64,000 nt of DNA from Streptomyces diacarni (GCF_003323715.1 NZ_QOIN01000028.1:124001-188000), one strand, 5' to 3'; counted from the stretch's first letter, positions 16,516 to 25,819 are shown. Program-made: numbers and translations. Notes: generated by a model not told the origin, from the letters alone.

Positions 16516-17738
16516 GCGCCCCGGTCCAAGTGCACCGCGGCACCTGGACGATGGAGGCGCGCGCCGAGAACGTCCTGCGCACACTGCCCGTCGAGGTCGG
16601 TACCGACGCCGGCGCCCTCACCGTCACCCTGGACCACCCGCGCCGTGCCGGTGTGCTCGACCTCGGACTGCTCGGCCCCGGGGGCGACTTCCGCGGCTGG
16701 TCCGGCGGCGCGCGGGACACCTTCACCGTCACCGAGACCTGGGCCACCCCCGGCTACCTGCCAGGACCCCTGACGGCCGGCACCTGGCAGGTGCTGCTGC
16801 GGCTGCACCGGGTGCCGCCCGAGGGGCTGCCGTACGAGGTGCGGGCGCGGACCGGATCGCGCGCCCCCGCAGCACCCGTGACCGCGGTGCCGCCTCCCCT
16901 CGCCGCGGGGGAGCGCAGGCCCCGGCGGAGCGTACCGGACCTGGACGGCGCCACCTGGCGCGCGGGCGACCTGCACGCCCACACCGTGCACAGCGACGGC
17001 GCCCTCACCCTCGACGAACTGGCCAGGTCCGCGGCCGCCGAGGGACTGGACTTCCTGGCCGTCACCGACCACAACACCGTCAGCCACCACCCCTGGCTGG
17101 AGGCGGCGGGCTCCCGGCACGGCGTCACCCTGCTGCCAGGGCAGGAGGTCACCACGGATCTCGGCCACGCCAACGTGTTCGGCGACACCGGCTGGATCGA
17201 CTTCCGCGCCCCCGCCCACGCGTGGCTCGCGCAGGCGGAGGCGGGCGGCGGCGTGCTGTCCGTCAACCACCCGCTCGCCGACGACTGCGCGTGGGAACTC
17301 CCCTTCGTGCGGCGGCCCCGCCACGCCGAGGTGTGGCACCACACCTGGAGCGACCGGCGGCACGGCGCCCCGCTCGCCTGGGCGCGGGCCTGGCGCGACG
17401 ACGTGATCCCGCTGGGCGGCAGCGACTTCCACGACCCCGCCCACGGTCGCCCCCTCGGGGCCCCCACCACCTGGGTGCTGTGCGAGGACGGCACGGCGGG
17501 CGGGGTGCTCGGCGGCCTCGCCGCAGGACGCACCGCCGTGTCCGCCGCGCCCGACGCGCCCGTCCTGCTGCGGTACGGCGACCGACTCCTGGCGCTGGAC
17601 GCCGACGGCACCGTGCTCGTCCGCCCCGACGGGCGGCGCCTCGTCGTGCGGGGCGCCGCCGTGTGGCTGCCCGCGGCCGAGGAGGGCCTCCACCGGCTGG
17701 AGACGCACGTCTGCGAGGTGATCGCCCTGTGCACGTGA
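16512..17738 (+). CDS. CehA/McbA-like metal-dependent hydrolase with PHP domain
   Basis: 408 residues from a TTG that overlaps the ATPase stop (TTGA); GTG 16530 and ATG 16551 are alternatives. The N-terminal 120 or so residues look like a beta-sandwich; the C-terminal part is a PHP metallohydrolase with DLHAHTVHSDG, AVTDHNTVSHH, NHPLADDCAWE and GGSDFHDP supplying the metal-binding His/Asp residues. PHP proteins cleave phosphoesters; CehA/McbA relatives cleave carbamate esters. In this operon it may remove a phosphate or other substituent from an imported sugar. Role is inferred from context only. Confidence 0.8.
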   Translation: MSAPVQVHRGTWTMEARAENVLRTLPVEVGTDAGALTVTLDHPRRAGVLDLGLLGPGGDFRGWSGGARDTFTVTETWATPGYLPGPLTAGTWQVLLRLHRVPPEGLPYEVRARTGSRAPAAPVTAVPPPLAAGERRPRRSVPDLDGATWRAGDLHAHTVHSDGALTLDELARSAAAEGLDFLAVTDHNTVSHHPWLEAAGSRHGVTLLPGQEVTTDLGHANVFGDTGWIDFRAPAHAWLAQAEAGGGVLSVNHPLADDCAWELPFVRRPRHAEVWHHTWSDRRHGAPLAWARAWRDDVIPLGGSDFHDPAHGRPLGAPTTWVLCEDGTAGGVLGGLAAGRTAVSAAPDAPVLLRYGDRLLALDADGTVLVRPDGRRLVVRGAAVWLPAAEEGLHRLETHVCEVIALCT

Positions 17739-17831
17739 GCCCGGTGCCCGTGCGCCCGGCCCCGCCCCGCCGCGTTTCCGGTGGGCCGTCGTCCCCGCCC
17801 GCCAGCCGCGCCCCGGCCCCGAAAGGCACCC

Positions 17832-18740
17832 ATGCACGTCCGCACAGCCAACGCCCCCGTCTCCTACGGGATCTACAGCACCGACACGGCCCCCCTGGCC
17901 CCGGACGAGCTGCTGGCGGCCTTCCGCACGGCCGGGTACGCGGGAACGGACAGCGGCCCCCTCGGCTACCTCGGTGAGGGCCAGGCCCTCGCGCGACGCC
18001 TGACCGCCCACGGACTGCGGCTGGCGGGCGGCTGGGCCGACCTGCGCTACGGCGGCGACCGCGACGACTTCGCCGCCGACCTGCGGGCCCTGGACCGCAC
18101 GCTCGACACCTTCGCCTCGGTGCCGGTGGACGACGCGGTCTTCGCCCCGCGCCCCACCCTGGCCTGCCCCGCGCATCCGCGGCGCTTCGCGGCGCCGGGC
18201 ACCCCCGTCGATCCGGCGCTGGGACTCACCGACGCGGAGTGGGAGCCGTTCGCCGCCGACGTGCAGACGGCCGCCGACCGCTGCCGGGCGCGCGGTCTGG
18301 AGCCGGTGTTCCACCCGCATCTGGGGACCGTGGTCGAGGCGCCCGACGAGACGCGCAGGCTGCTCTCCCGCACGGACGTCTCCCTCTGCCTGGACACGGG
18401 CCACTGGTGGCTGGCGGGCGGCGATCCCGCCGAGGCGGTCGCCGAGTGGGGGCCGCGCATCCGCCAGGTCCACCTCAAGGACGCCGACCGCCGGGCGCTC
18501 GCCCGGGTGCGCCGTGCGGGCGGCGACCTGTGGCGCGTGGTCGCCGAGGGCGGGTTCCGCGCGCTGGGCGAGGGGGAGATCGATCTCGCCGCCGTCGTGG
18601 CGGCGCTGCGCCGCGCCGGTTACGCGGGCTGGCTGGTCGTCGAGCAGGACACACCGCCGACCGGCCAGAACCTCGACCGCATCGCCGCACACCAGTCGGC
18701 CAACCGCCGGCTGCTCCAGGAAGAAGGGCTGTGCTCATGA
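17832..18740 (+). CDS. Sugar phosphate isomerase/epimerase-like TIM-barrel protein
   Basis: 302 residues of the AP-endonuclease-2/xylose-isomerase-like barrel. Metal-site stretches are visible: EPVFHPHLGTVVEAP, LCLDTGHWWLAGGD, RQVHLKDAD and WLVVEQD. Closest in style to inosose dehydratase (IolE) and related sugar isomerases or lyases. ATG at 17832 preceded by GAAAGG. The stop overlaps the next start (ATGA), tying it to the Gfo/Idh/MocA oxidoreductase; the two likely act on the same oxidised sugar. Confidence 0.85.
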   Translation: MHVRTANAPVSYGIYSTDTAPLAPDELLAAFRTAGYAGTDSGPLGYLGEGQALARRLTAHGLRLAGGWADLRYGGDRDDFAADLRALDRTLDTFASVPVDDAVFAPRPTLACPAHPRRFAAPGTPVDPALGLTDAEWEPFAADVQTAADRCRARGLEPVFHPHLGTVVEAPDETRRLLSRTDVSLCLDTGHWWLAGGDPAEAVAEWGPRIRQVHLKDADRRALARVRRAGGDLWRVVAEGGFRALGEGEIDLAAVVAALRRAGYAGWLVVEQDTPPTGQNLDRIAAHQSANRRLLQEEGLCS

Positions 18741-19912
18741 CCGTCTCCTCCGCACGGGACCGCCTGCGGATCGCCGTCGCCGGGCTCGGCGCCATCGCGC
18801 GCACGGCCCACCTGCCGCTGCTCGAACGCAGACGGGACCTGTTCGAGGTGACCGCGCTGTGCGATCTGTCGCCCGGCGCGCTGGCGGACGTGGGCGCGCG
18901 GTACGGCGTACCCGACAAGGACCGGCACGCGAGCACCGAGGCGCTGCTGGCCGGCGGCGGCTTCGACGCCGTGCTCCTGCTGACGTCGGGCTCGCACGGC
19001 CCCGCGGCCGAGGCGGCGCTCCGCGCCGGGTACGCCGTGCTGTGCGAGAAGCCGCTGGCGTTCACCCGCGCCGAGGCGGACCGGATCGCGGAGGCGGAGC
19101 GTGCCCAGCGGCGCGGACCGCGGCTGATGGTGGGCTACATGAAGCAGTACGACCCGGCCGCGCGGCGGCTGGCCGCGCTGCTCGGCGAGGCGGGCGGAGC
19201 CGACGCCGTCCGCTCCGCCGAGGTGTGCGTCCTGCACCCCACGGGCGGCGACCAGCTCGCCTTCGCCCGGCTGCCGGCCCCCTGCGACGACCTGGACGCC
19301 GAGGCGCTGGCGGTGCTGCGGGAGCAGGACGCCGCCTTGACGGACGCGGCGCTCGGCAGCGACGCCACCGAGGCGACGCGCTCCCTCTACCACACCGTCC
19401 TCGGCTCCATCAGCCACGACCTGTCGCTGCTGCGCATGGTGACCGGCGCGCCGACGAGCGTGGAGCTGGCCGAGACGTGGGGTGCCTCGGCGGCGGGCCC
19501 GGGCTCCGTGGAGCTGTCGGGCGGGCTGCCCGGCGGGGCGCGGTACACGATCCGCTGGCACTTCCTGCCCTCACACGCCTCCTACCGGGAGACGTTCGCG
19601 CTCCACCACGAGACCGGCAGCCTGCACCTCGCCTTCCCCTCGCCCTACCTGATGAACGCGCCGACGGTGCTGACCGAGACGGCGGCGGGCGCGGGCGAGG
19701 GCCCGCACGCCGAGCGCCGCGCCGAGTACAGATCGGTCACCGAGGCGTTCGAGGAGGAACTCGTCGCCTTCCACGCCATGGTCACCGACGGCACCCCGCC
19801 CCGCACCGGGGCGGCCGGGGCCGCTGAGGACCTGCTCACCGCGCAGCGCGCCGTGGCCGCGTACGCGGCCCGCCACCAGCTCCCCTGCGAAGGAGAGGCA
19901 GCATCCGCATGA
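18737..19912 (+). CDS. Gfo/Idh/MocA-family NAD(P)-dependent oxidoreductase
   Basis: 391 residues. N-terminal Rossmann fold with AVAGLGAIARTAHLPLL, then the family signature CEKPLAFTRAEAD and a C-terminal alpha/beta substrate domain with GYMKQYDPAARRL and HTVLGSISHDLSLL. Such enzymes oxidise or reduce a sugar or sugar-derived ring. Overlapping starts and stops on both sides (ATGA at 18737 and 19909) place it firmly between the TIM-barrel protein and the mannosidase. Confidence 0.88.
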   Translation: MTVSSARDRLRIAVAGLGAIARTAHLPLLERRRDLFEVTALCDLSPGALADVGARYGVPDKDRHASTEALLAGGGFDAVLLLTSGSHGPAAEAALRAGYAVLCEKPLAFTRAEADRIAEAERAQRRGPRLMVGYMKQYDPAARRLAALLGEAGGADAVRSAEVCVLHPTGGDQLAFARLPAPCDDLDAEALAVLREQDAALTDAALGSDATEATRSLYHTVLGSISHDLSLLRMVTGAPTSVELAETWGASAAGPGSVELSGGLPGGARYTIRWHFLPSHASYRETFALHHETGSLHLAFPSPYLMNAPTVLTETAAGAGEGPHAERRAEYRSVTEAFEEELVAFHAMVTDGTPPRTGAAGAAEDLLTAQRAVAAYAARHQLPCEGEAASA

Positions 19913-22659
19913 CCGACACGCCCCGGCCCGTCGACGAACTCGTCATCGTCCCGCACACCCACTGGGACCGCGAGTGGTACCTGCCCTTCCAGCGGTTCAG
20001 GCTCCAGCTCATCGGGCTGCTCGACACGGTGCTGGAGCGGATGGCGCAGGACCCGCGGCAGCGCTTCACCCTCGACGGGCAGGCCGTCGCCGTCGACGAC
20101 TACCTCCAGGTGCGGCCCGAGCAGCGCGAGCGGCTGACCGGCCTGGTCAAGGAGGGACGGCTGGCCGTCGGGCCCTGGCAGATCCTGCTGGACGAGTTCC
20201 TGTGCTCGGGCGAGAGCATCGTCCGCAACCTCGAACTCGGGCTGCGCGCAAGCGCGGACATGGGCGGCGCGATGCCCGTCGGCTACCTGCCCGACATGTT
20301 CGGGCACTGCGCCCAGATGCCGCAGATCCTGCGCGGTGCGGGGCTCGAACACGCCTGCGTGTGGCGGGGCGTGCCGGCCGCCGTCGAGCGCCACGCGTTC
20401 GCCTGGACCGCACCGGACGGCACTGCGATCCGCACCGAGTACCTGGCGGCGGGCGGCTACGGCAGCGCGGCCGGGCTCTTCGACGACCCGGGGCAGGTCG
20501 CCGAGCGGGCCGGCGCCATCGCCGCCAAGCTGCGCCCCTGGCGCCCCGACGGCTCCCCGATCCTGGCCATGTACGGCTCCGACCACACGGCACCCGCCGC
20601 CGACCTGGCCGACCTGCTGGAGCGGCACAACGCGGCGGACGAGCACGTCACGCTCCGGCTGGCCACCATGTCCGAGTACTTCGCAGCGCAGCCCACCCAC
20701 CTGGAGGGGCTGCGCGCCGTCCACGGGGAGCTGCGCAGCCACGCGCGGGCCAACATCCTGCCCGGCGTCCTCTCCGTCCGCGCCCCGCTCAAGCAGGCCA
20801 TGGCGCGGGCCGAGCGCGCCGTCGAGCGCTACGCCGAGCCGCTGGCGGCGCTCTGGTTCGACGGCGCGGCCGAGCGCTTCCTCAAGATGGCCTGGGACCG
20901 GCTGATCGAGGTGTCCTGCCACGACTCGGTCACCGGGTGCGGCTGCGACGAGACCGCGCAGCAGGTCGCGGCCAGGATCGCCGAGGCGGAGCAACTCGGT
21001 CTCGCCGTGCGCGACATGGTGGCGGGCCCGCTGGCCGCCCGGGTGCCGCACGACGCCCACCTGCTGCTCAACCCGACGCCGGCCCACCGCACCGACCTGG
21101 TCGAGCTGGACGTGGCGGGCGAGGGCCCCGTCCACCTGATCGACGCGGACGGCACCGTCTTCCCCGCGCAGCGGCTCGCCTCCGCGCCGACGCCGCCGGC
21201 CGACGACACCGTCCCCGCCGAGCGGCTGCCCACCGTACTGGCCAGGGTGCACGGCAGCGAGCTGTACGGGCAGGAGATCACCGCCTGGCGCCTGGAGCCC
21301 GAGCGGCGGCTGCTGCACTTCACCGTGGCCCGCAGGAGCGCACTGCCCTTCGACGTCGCGGCGGTCCGCGAGGCGCTGGACCGGGCGCGGGCCGAGGGCC
21401 CCTGGCGGGTCGTGATCGAGGCCGAGCCCCGGCAGCGGGTGGCCGCGCTCGTCACGGCGCCACCGCTGGGCCACACCGCCGTGCGCGCCGTCCACGGGCC
21501 CGCGCCCGGCGGCCCCGTGCCGCACGGTGTCCGCGCCGAGGGCGGCCGGGTCCTGGACAACGGCCTGCTGCGGGTGGAGATCGCCGAGGACGGCACCTTC
21601 GCCGTGCGCGGCGCCGACGGTGTCACGCTGGCGGGTGCGGGACGCGTCGTGGACGGCGGCGACCTGGGCGACACCTACAACTACGCGCCGCCCGCGCGCG
21701 ACGTCCTGGTGGAACACCCCGAGGAGGTCACCGTCCGCCCGGCCGGCGAAGGACCGCTGACCGGCGCCTTCGAGGTCGAACGCCGCTACGCCTGGCCGAG
21801 GACGGGGGACTTCGCCGCGGACGGCCGTACGCCGGACACCGAGCCGACGACCGTGACGACCCGGGTCGAGGTGCGCGCCGGGGAGCGGTTCGTGCGGCTG
21901 GCCGTCTCCTTCGACAACCGCAGCGACGACCACCGCGTCCGCATGCACGTTCCCCTGCCGCGCCGCGCCGAGGTGTCGTACGGAGAGGGGCAGTTCGCCG
22001 TCGTCGAGCGCGGGCTGAGCGCGGAGGGCGGTTTCGGCGAGGAGCCGCTGCCGACCTTCCCCGCCTCCGCCTTCGTGGCCGCCGGGGGCGCGGCGCTCCT
22101 GCTGGAACACGCCACCGAGTACGAACTCCTCGACGACGGCGCGCAGCTGGCCGTGACGCTCCTGCGGCCGACCGGGCAGATGTCCCGCAACCGGCACGTG
22201 TGGCGCGACGAGCCCGCCGGGGGCGAGTTCCCCACCCCGCAGGCCCAGTGCCGGGGGCTGCGGACGGTGACGTTCGGCCTGCTGCCGTACGCCGGGGAGT
22301 GGCACGAGGCGGGCGTCCACGCGGCGGCCGAGGCCTTCCGGCATCCGCTCATGCCCCTGCACGGCACCGGTACGGGCGCGGCAGCACTGCCCGCACCGGG
22401 CCGGGGACTGAGCGTGGCGGGCGAGGGCGTCGTCCTCTCGTCGGTCCGGGAGCGCGAGGGCGGTGCCCAGGTCCGGGTCGTCGCCCAGACGCCCCGCCCG
22501 ACGGCGGCCGTCCTCTCGCTGCCAGGACTGCGGGCCGTCGAGCGGTGCGACCTGCTCGGCCGGGCCACGGCGGCGGGCGAGGCCCCGCGCCTCGACGGGG
22601 AGAGCGCCACCGTGGCGCTGCGCCCGTGGGAGATCGCCACCTTCCGGCTGGAGCGCTGA
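19909..22659 (+). CDS. GH38-family alpha-mannosidase
   Basis: 916 residues, normal for bacterial GH38. Zinc-site motif PHTHWDREWY at residues 14-23, nucleophile Asp in GYLPDMFGHCAQMPQI, and YGSDHTAP further on; the middle and C-terminal beta domains follow (from about residue 370). It hydrolyses alpha-mannosides and, having no signal peptide, acts in the cytoplasm on imported oligosaccharides. Last gene of the operon that begins at 12119. Confidence 0.9.
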   Translation: MTDTPRPVDELVIVPHTHWDREWYLPFQRFRLQLIGLLDTVLERMAQDPRQRFTLDGQAVAVDDYLQVRPEQRERLTGLVKEGRLAVGPWQILLDEFLCSGESIVRNLELGLRASADMGGAMPVGYLPDMFGHCAQMPQILRGAGLEHACVWRGVPAAVERHAFAWTAPDGTAIRTEYLAAGGYGSAAGLFDDPGQVAERAGAIAAKLRPWRPDGSPILAMYGSDHTAPAADLADLLERHNAADEHVTLRLATMSEYFAAQPTHLEGLRAVHGELRSHARANILPGVLSVRAPLKQAMARAERAVERYAEPLAALWFDGAAERFLKMAWDRLIEVSCHDSVTGCGCDETAQQVAARIAEAEQLGLAVRDMVAGPLAARVPHDAHLLLNPTPAHRTDLVELDVAGEGPVHLIDADGTVFPAQRLASAPTPPADDTVPAERLPTVLARVHGSELYGQEITAWRLEPERRLLHFTVARRSALPFDVAAVREALDRARAEGPWRVVIEAEPRQRVAALVTAPPLGHTAVRAVHGPAPGGPVPHGVRAEGGRVLDNGLLRVEIAEDGTFAVRGADGVTLAGAGRVVDGGDLGDTYNYAPPARDVLVEHPEEVTVRPAGEGPLTGAFEVERRYAWPRTGDFAADGRTPDTEPTTVTTRVEVRAGERFVRLAVSFDNRSDDHRVRMHVPLPRRAEVSYGEGQFAVVERGLSAEGGFGEEPLPTFPASAFVAAGGAALLLEHATEYELLDDGAQLAVTLLRPTGQMSRNRHVWRDEPAGGEFPTPQAQCRGLRTVTFGLLPYAGEWHEAGVHAAAEAFRHPLMPLHGTGTGAAALPAPGRGLSVAGEGVVLSSVREREGGAQVRVVAQTPRPTAAVLSLPGLRAVERCDLLGRATAAGEAPRLDGESATVALRPWEIATFRLER

Positions 22660-22792
22660 GCGCGCCCGGGAGCCCGTGCCCCGCCGACGGCACCCTGGAG
22701 GACCGGGTGCGCCATTCCGTTATGTCCAATCAGCGCCGCTATGTACCCTGAGTGGAGCACGGACGTTCCCCAGGCAGAGGGAAGGCGGATTC

Positions 22793-23557
22793 ATGGCTGC
22801 GGTCGGCGGAGTGCCCTGTTGGGTGAGTCTGATGACCCCCGATCAACGGGCCGCCGAAGAGTTCTACGGACCCGTGCTGAGCTGGACCTTCCAGGCCTAC
22901 TCCGACGGCCCCGACTCCCGGATCGCCACGGTGGACGGGCAACCGGTGGCCGGCTTCAACCAGCTGGCCGAGGGCGCCGGCCCCGAGGCCGAGCGCTGGT
23001 CGGTGTACTTCCACGTCGAGGACGCCGACGTGGTCGCCGAGCGCATCGCCGAGCGCGGCGCCACCGTCGCGGTCGGCCCGCTGCGCACGGGCGGCGGCCG
23101 CGCCGTCCTCGCGGCCGACCAGTGGGGCGCGCCGTTCGGGCTCTGGCAGGGCGACGGGCCCGCCTCGTGGGGCGTGGGCACGGGCCCGGCGCCCGCGTGG
23201 CTCCAGCTGCACACGCGCGACGCCTTCGCCGCCGCGGTCTTCTACGGGGAGATCTTCGACTGGATGGACGACCCCAGCCACGGCGTCACCTATGAGGAGC
23301 AGTACGACGAGATCGTCGTCAGGCTGGAAGGGCATCCGGTGGCCGGGCTGCGGGGCGGCGCACTGGAGTCGCCGCCGGACCCCAGGATCCGGACGCGATG
23401 GGAGCCGTACTTTCGGGTACCCGATCTTGACACGGCGGTCGATGCCGCGGAACGGGAGGGTGGCGAGGTCGTCACGCCGCCCAGGGAAGGCCCGCTGGGG
23501 CGGACTGTGACCCTCCGTGACCCCAAGGGCGCCTCCTTCTGTCTGCTCAGCACGTAA
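22793..23557 (+). CDS. Two-domain VOC (glyoxalase/bleomycin-resistance) protein
   Basis: 254 residues with two vicinal-oxygen-chelate modules, the first opening CWVSLMTPDQRAAEEFYG and the second ending VTLRDPKGASFCLL. Actinobacterial proteins of this form are usually of unknown function. The ATG at 22793 has AAGGCGG upstream. A paralogue with the same opening (CWVSVTTDDRHATEEFYG) lies at 34186-34896. Confidence 0.82.
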   Translation: MAAVGGVPCWVSLMTPDQRAAEEFYGPVLSWTFQAYSDGPDSRIATVDGQPVAGFNQLAEGAGPEAERWSVYFHVEDADVVAERIAERGATVAVGPLRTGGGRAVLAADQWGAPFGLWQGDGPASWGVGTGPAPAWLQLHTRDAFAAAVFYGEIFDWMDDPSHGVTYEEQYDEIVVRLEGHPVAGLRGGALESPPDPRIRTRWEPYFRVPDLDTAVDAAEREGGEVVTPPREGPLGRTVTLRDPKGASFCLLST

Positions 23558-23567
23558 GGAGCACACC

Positions 23568-23963
23568 ATGCAGGAGAACGACAAGAACGGCCCGATCCAG
23601 GACGACGAGGCCAAGAAGCGCCTCCAGGGCGACCTGCGTTCCAACCGCGAGGAGGGGCGCGAGATGGAGCCGTCGGCCGAGGACCAGCCCGAGGCCGACC
23701 GCGACCCCCGCGCCCTGCGCACCGGCGGCACACCCGCCGGGATGAGCGCGCGTGACGTGGAACTGCGCTCCGAGATCGCCCAGCACCTGGGCCGCCACCT
23801 GTACCCGACGGGGCGCGAGGAGGTACTGGACGCGCTCCGGGCCGAGCACGCGCCCGACCGGCTCGTTCAGCTGGCCGAGGGCCTGCCCGGCGACGCCCGG
23901 TACACCAACGTGCAGGAGCTGGTGGAGGCGCTGGGCCTGCACACCGAGGCGCACCGCAGCTGA
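23568..23963 (+). CDS. DUF2795 domain protein
   Basis: 131 residues, very hydrophilic N-terminal half, then the DUF2795 pattern (IAQHLGRHLYPTGREEVL ... LPGDARYTNVQELVEAL). ATG at 23568 follows TAAGGAG, 10 bases after the VOC stop. Function unknown; found widely in actinobacteria. Confidence 0.8.
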   Translation: MQENDKNGPIQDDEAKKRLQGDLRSNREEGREMEPSAEDQPEADRDPRALRTGGTPAGMSARDVELRSEIAQHLGRHLYPTGREEVLDALRAEHAPDRLVQLAEGLPGDARYTNVQELVEALGLHTEAHRS

Positions 23964-23969
23964 CAGCGG

Positions 23970-24025
23970 CCCGGGCGGCCGCCCGGGGCCGGCCCGACCG
24001 CCCGGGCCACCGCGGCCCGGGCGGT
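23970..24025 (+). terminator. Two consecutive GC palindromes
   Basis: A perfect 18-bp palindrome at 23970-23987 (arm CCCGGGCGG) and a 12-bp stem with a 5-base loop (ACCGC) at 23997-24025 follow the DUF2795 stop at 23963. Likely a strong terminator. Confidence 0.7.
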
Positions 24026-24095
24026 GAACCCCGCGCGGCACGTACCACCCGTTCGGGGGGACATGCCGGCCCGCTCGGGCGGGCAACGGGGAGCG

Positions 24096-24479
24096 ATGAG
24101 CATTTTGCAGGACGTCGAGAGCAGGATGGAACGGATCTCGACCTCGCTGTGGGGGCTGCTGCGCCGCAGGAGCGGTGAGGAGCCCGTCGAGGTGATCGGG
24201 ATGCTGCGCCGCGAGTGCGACAGCAACGCGGTGATCGTCGGCCGGGGCCGCACCGTGGTGCCCAACTCCTTCGTTCTGGAACTGCCCATCGACAGCTACG
24301 CCCGGCTGGAGGGCGAGGCGGGTGCCGTGGGCGAGCGGCTCGCCTCCGAGGTGCGGCGGCACGCGGCCCAGCGGCACTTCAGCTTCGCGGGGCCGGTCGC
24401 CGTCCGGCTGCGGCCACCCAGGGACGGCCACGAGCCGGTCCGCTACCGCCTCCACAGCAGCATCACGCCCCGCCCCTGA
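24096..24479 (+). CDS. Stand-alone DUF3662 (FhaA N-terminal-like) protein
   Basis: 127 residues beginning at the ATG after GGGGAG. The segment SILQDVESRMERISTSLWG and the later VVPNSFVLELP, YARLEGE match the DUF3662 module that forms the N terminus of FhaA. The C-terminal FHA domain that FhaA uses to bind phosphothreonine is absent, and no FHA coding sequence follows. It may be a partner of the true FhaA elsewhere. Confidence 0.7.
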   Translation: MSILQDVESRMERISTSLWGLLRRRSGEEPVEVIGMLRRECDSNAVIVGRGRTVVPNSFVLELPIDSYARLEGEAGAVGERLASEVRRHAAQRHFSFAGPVAVRLRPPRDGHEPVRYRLHSSITPRP

Positions 24480-24534
24480 CGGCGCCCCGGCGGAAAGAAC
24501 GCACACATCCGAACACGGATGCACGTCCCCGCCA

Positions 24535-24563
24535 TTGACACCCCGTGACCCCCTCCCTACTGT
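24535..24563 (+). promoter_or_regulatory. Sigma-70-type promoter of the sugar-acid operon
   Basis: TTGACA at 24535-24540, 17-bp spacer, TACTGT at 24558-24563. This is the clearest housekeeping-type promoter in the window and drives the operon starting at 24653. Confidence 0.75.
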
Positions 24564-24565
24564 CA

Positions 24566-24602
24566 CCCTCGCGATTTCGAACGACTGACGAAATATCGAA
24601 CA
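24566..24602. promoter_or_regulatory. Probable IclR operator at the sugar-acid operon
   Basis: Imperfect inverted repeat with 13-bp arms, CCCTCGCGATTTC and GAAATATCGAACA, separated by 11 bases. It begins two bases after the -10 box and would cover the transcription start. The right arm matches the operator in front of the IclR gene (33689-33701) in 12 of 13 bases and the arm spacing is identical. Confidence 0.65.
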
Positions 24603-24652
24603 CGTCGGCGCCGCGACCTCGGTGCGGCAGCGAGTGACAGGGAGCGGCTCTC

Positions 24653-25819
24653 GTGCGTATCACCGGCATCAGCACCCATGTGGTCGGCACCCCGTGGCGG
24701 AACCTGACGTACGTCCAGGTCCACACCGACGAGGGGCTCACCGGCGTCGGCGAGACCCGGATGCTGGGCCACACCGACGCGCTGCTCGGCTATCTGCGCG
24801 AGGCCGAGGCCAACCACATCGCGGGCTCCGACCCGTTCCGCACCGAGGACCTGGTGCGCCGCATGAAGTACGGGGACTTCGGGCGGGCCGGCGAGATCGT
24901 GATGTCCGGCATCGCCTGCGTCGAGACGGCCTGCTGGGACATCAAGGGCAAGGCACTGGGCGTGCCCGTCTGGCAGCTGCTGGGCGGCAACGTCACCGAC
25001 AGCGTGAAGGCGTACGCCAACGGCTGGTACACCACCGAACGCACCCCCGAGGCCTACCACCGCGCCGCCAAGGACGTCATGGCCCGCGGCTACCGCGCCC
25101 TGAAGATCGACCCGTTCGGCACCGGACACCTCGAACTCTCCCACCAGGACACGCGCTACGCCGTCTCGCTCATCGAGGCGGTCAGGGACGCCATCGGGCC
25201 CGAGGCCGAGCTGATGCTGGAGATGCACGGACGCTTCGCCCCCGCCACCGCCGTGCGGCTGGCCCGCGAGATGGCGCCGTTCCGGCCCGCGTGGCTGGAG
25301 GAGCCGGTGCCGCCGGAGAACCTCAAGGCGCTGGCCAAGGTCGCCGAGAAGGTCGAGACACCGGTGGCCACCGGCGAGCGCATCCACGACCGGATCGAGT
25401 TCCGCGAACTGTTCGAGAGCCAGGCCGCCGACATCCTCCAGCCCGACCTGGGCCACCTCGGCGGCATCGCCGAGACCCGCAAGCTGGCCGCCACCGCCGA
25501 GACCCACTACATGCTGCTGGCCCCGCACAACGTCGGCGGCCCGGTGCTGACCGCCGCCAGCCTCCAGGTCGGCTTCGCCACCCCCAACTTCAAGATCCTG
25601 GAACACTTCAACGACTTCGCCGACGCCGAGATCCAGCAGGTCGTCAAGGGCGCGCCCCGGGTCGATCCCGAGACCGGCTGCTTCGCCCTGAGCCACGCCC
25701 CCGGACTCGGCGTCGAGTTGGACGTCGAGGCGGCGGCCGCCTTCCCGCAGCAGCGGGCCCACTTCGACCTGTGGGCCGAGGGCTGGGAGACGCGGAACCC
25801 CACCGGCGGCACCAGGTGA
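24653..25819 (+). CDS. Mandelate racemase/enolase-superfamily sugar-acid dehydratase
   Basis: 388 residues from a GTG with GGGAGCGG upstream. N-terminal capping domain, then a barrel with acid/base and metal ligands in the expected order: LKIDPFG, LEMHGRF, EEPVPPEN, ATGERIHDR, PDLGHLGG, APHNVGG. This arrangement is that of acid-sugar dehydratases (galactonate/mannonate-like), which remove water to give 2-keto-3-deoxy acids. First gene of the ggu-type operon; next to a dehydrogenase and in the same regulon as an SMP-30 lactonase, so a non-phosphorylative oxidation route is likely. Exact sugar unknown. Confidence 0.85.
   Translation: MRITGISTHVVGTPWRNLTYVQVHTDEGLTGVGETRMLGHTDALLGYLREAEANHIAGSDPFRTEDLVRRMKYGDFGRAGEIVMSGIACVETACWDIKGKALGVPVWQLLGGNVTDSVKAYANGWYTTERTPEAYHRAAKDVMARGYRALKIDPFGTGHLELSHQDTRYAVSLIEAVRDAIGPEAELMLEMHGRFAPATAVRLAREMAPFRPAWLEEPVPPENLKALAKVAEKVETPVATGERIHDRIEFRELFESQAADILQPDLGHLGGIAETRKLAATAETHYMLLAPHNVGGPVLTAASLQVGFATPNFKILEHFNDFADAEIQQVVKGAPRVDPETGCFALSHAPGLGVELDVEAAAAFPQQRAHFDLWAEGWETRNPTGGTR

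Noticed and set aside
19645..22362. A 905-codon open frame antisense to the GH38 mannosidase, and similar long antisense frames over most operons
   Set aside because: Long antisense frames are expected at this G+C content; translations are low-complexity (Arg/Gly/Pro/His/Val-rich), lack ribosome sites and match no family, while the opposite strand encodes full recognised domains.
24096..24479. Full FhaA gene
   Set aside because: No FHA-domain coding follows the DUF3662 part before the stop at 24479 in any frame.
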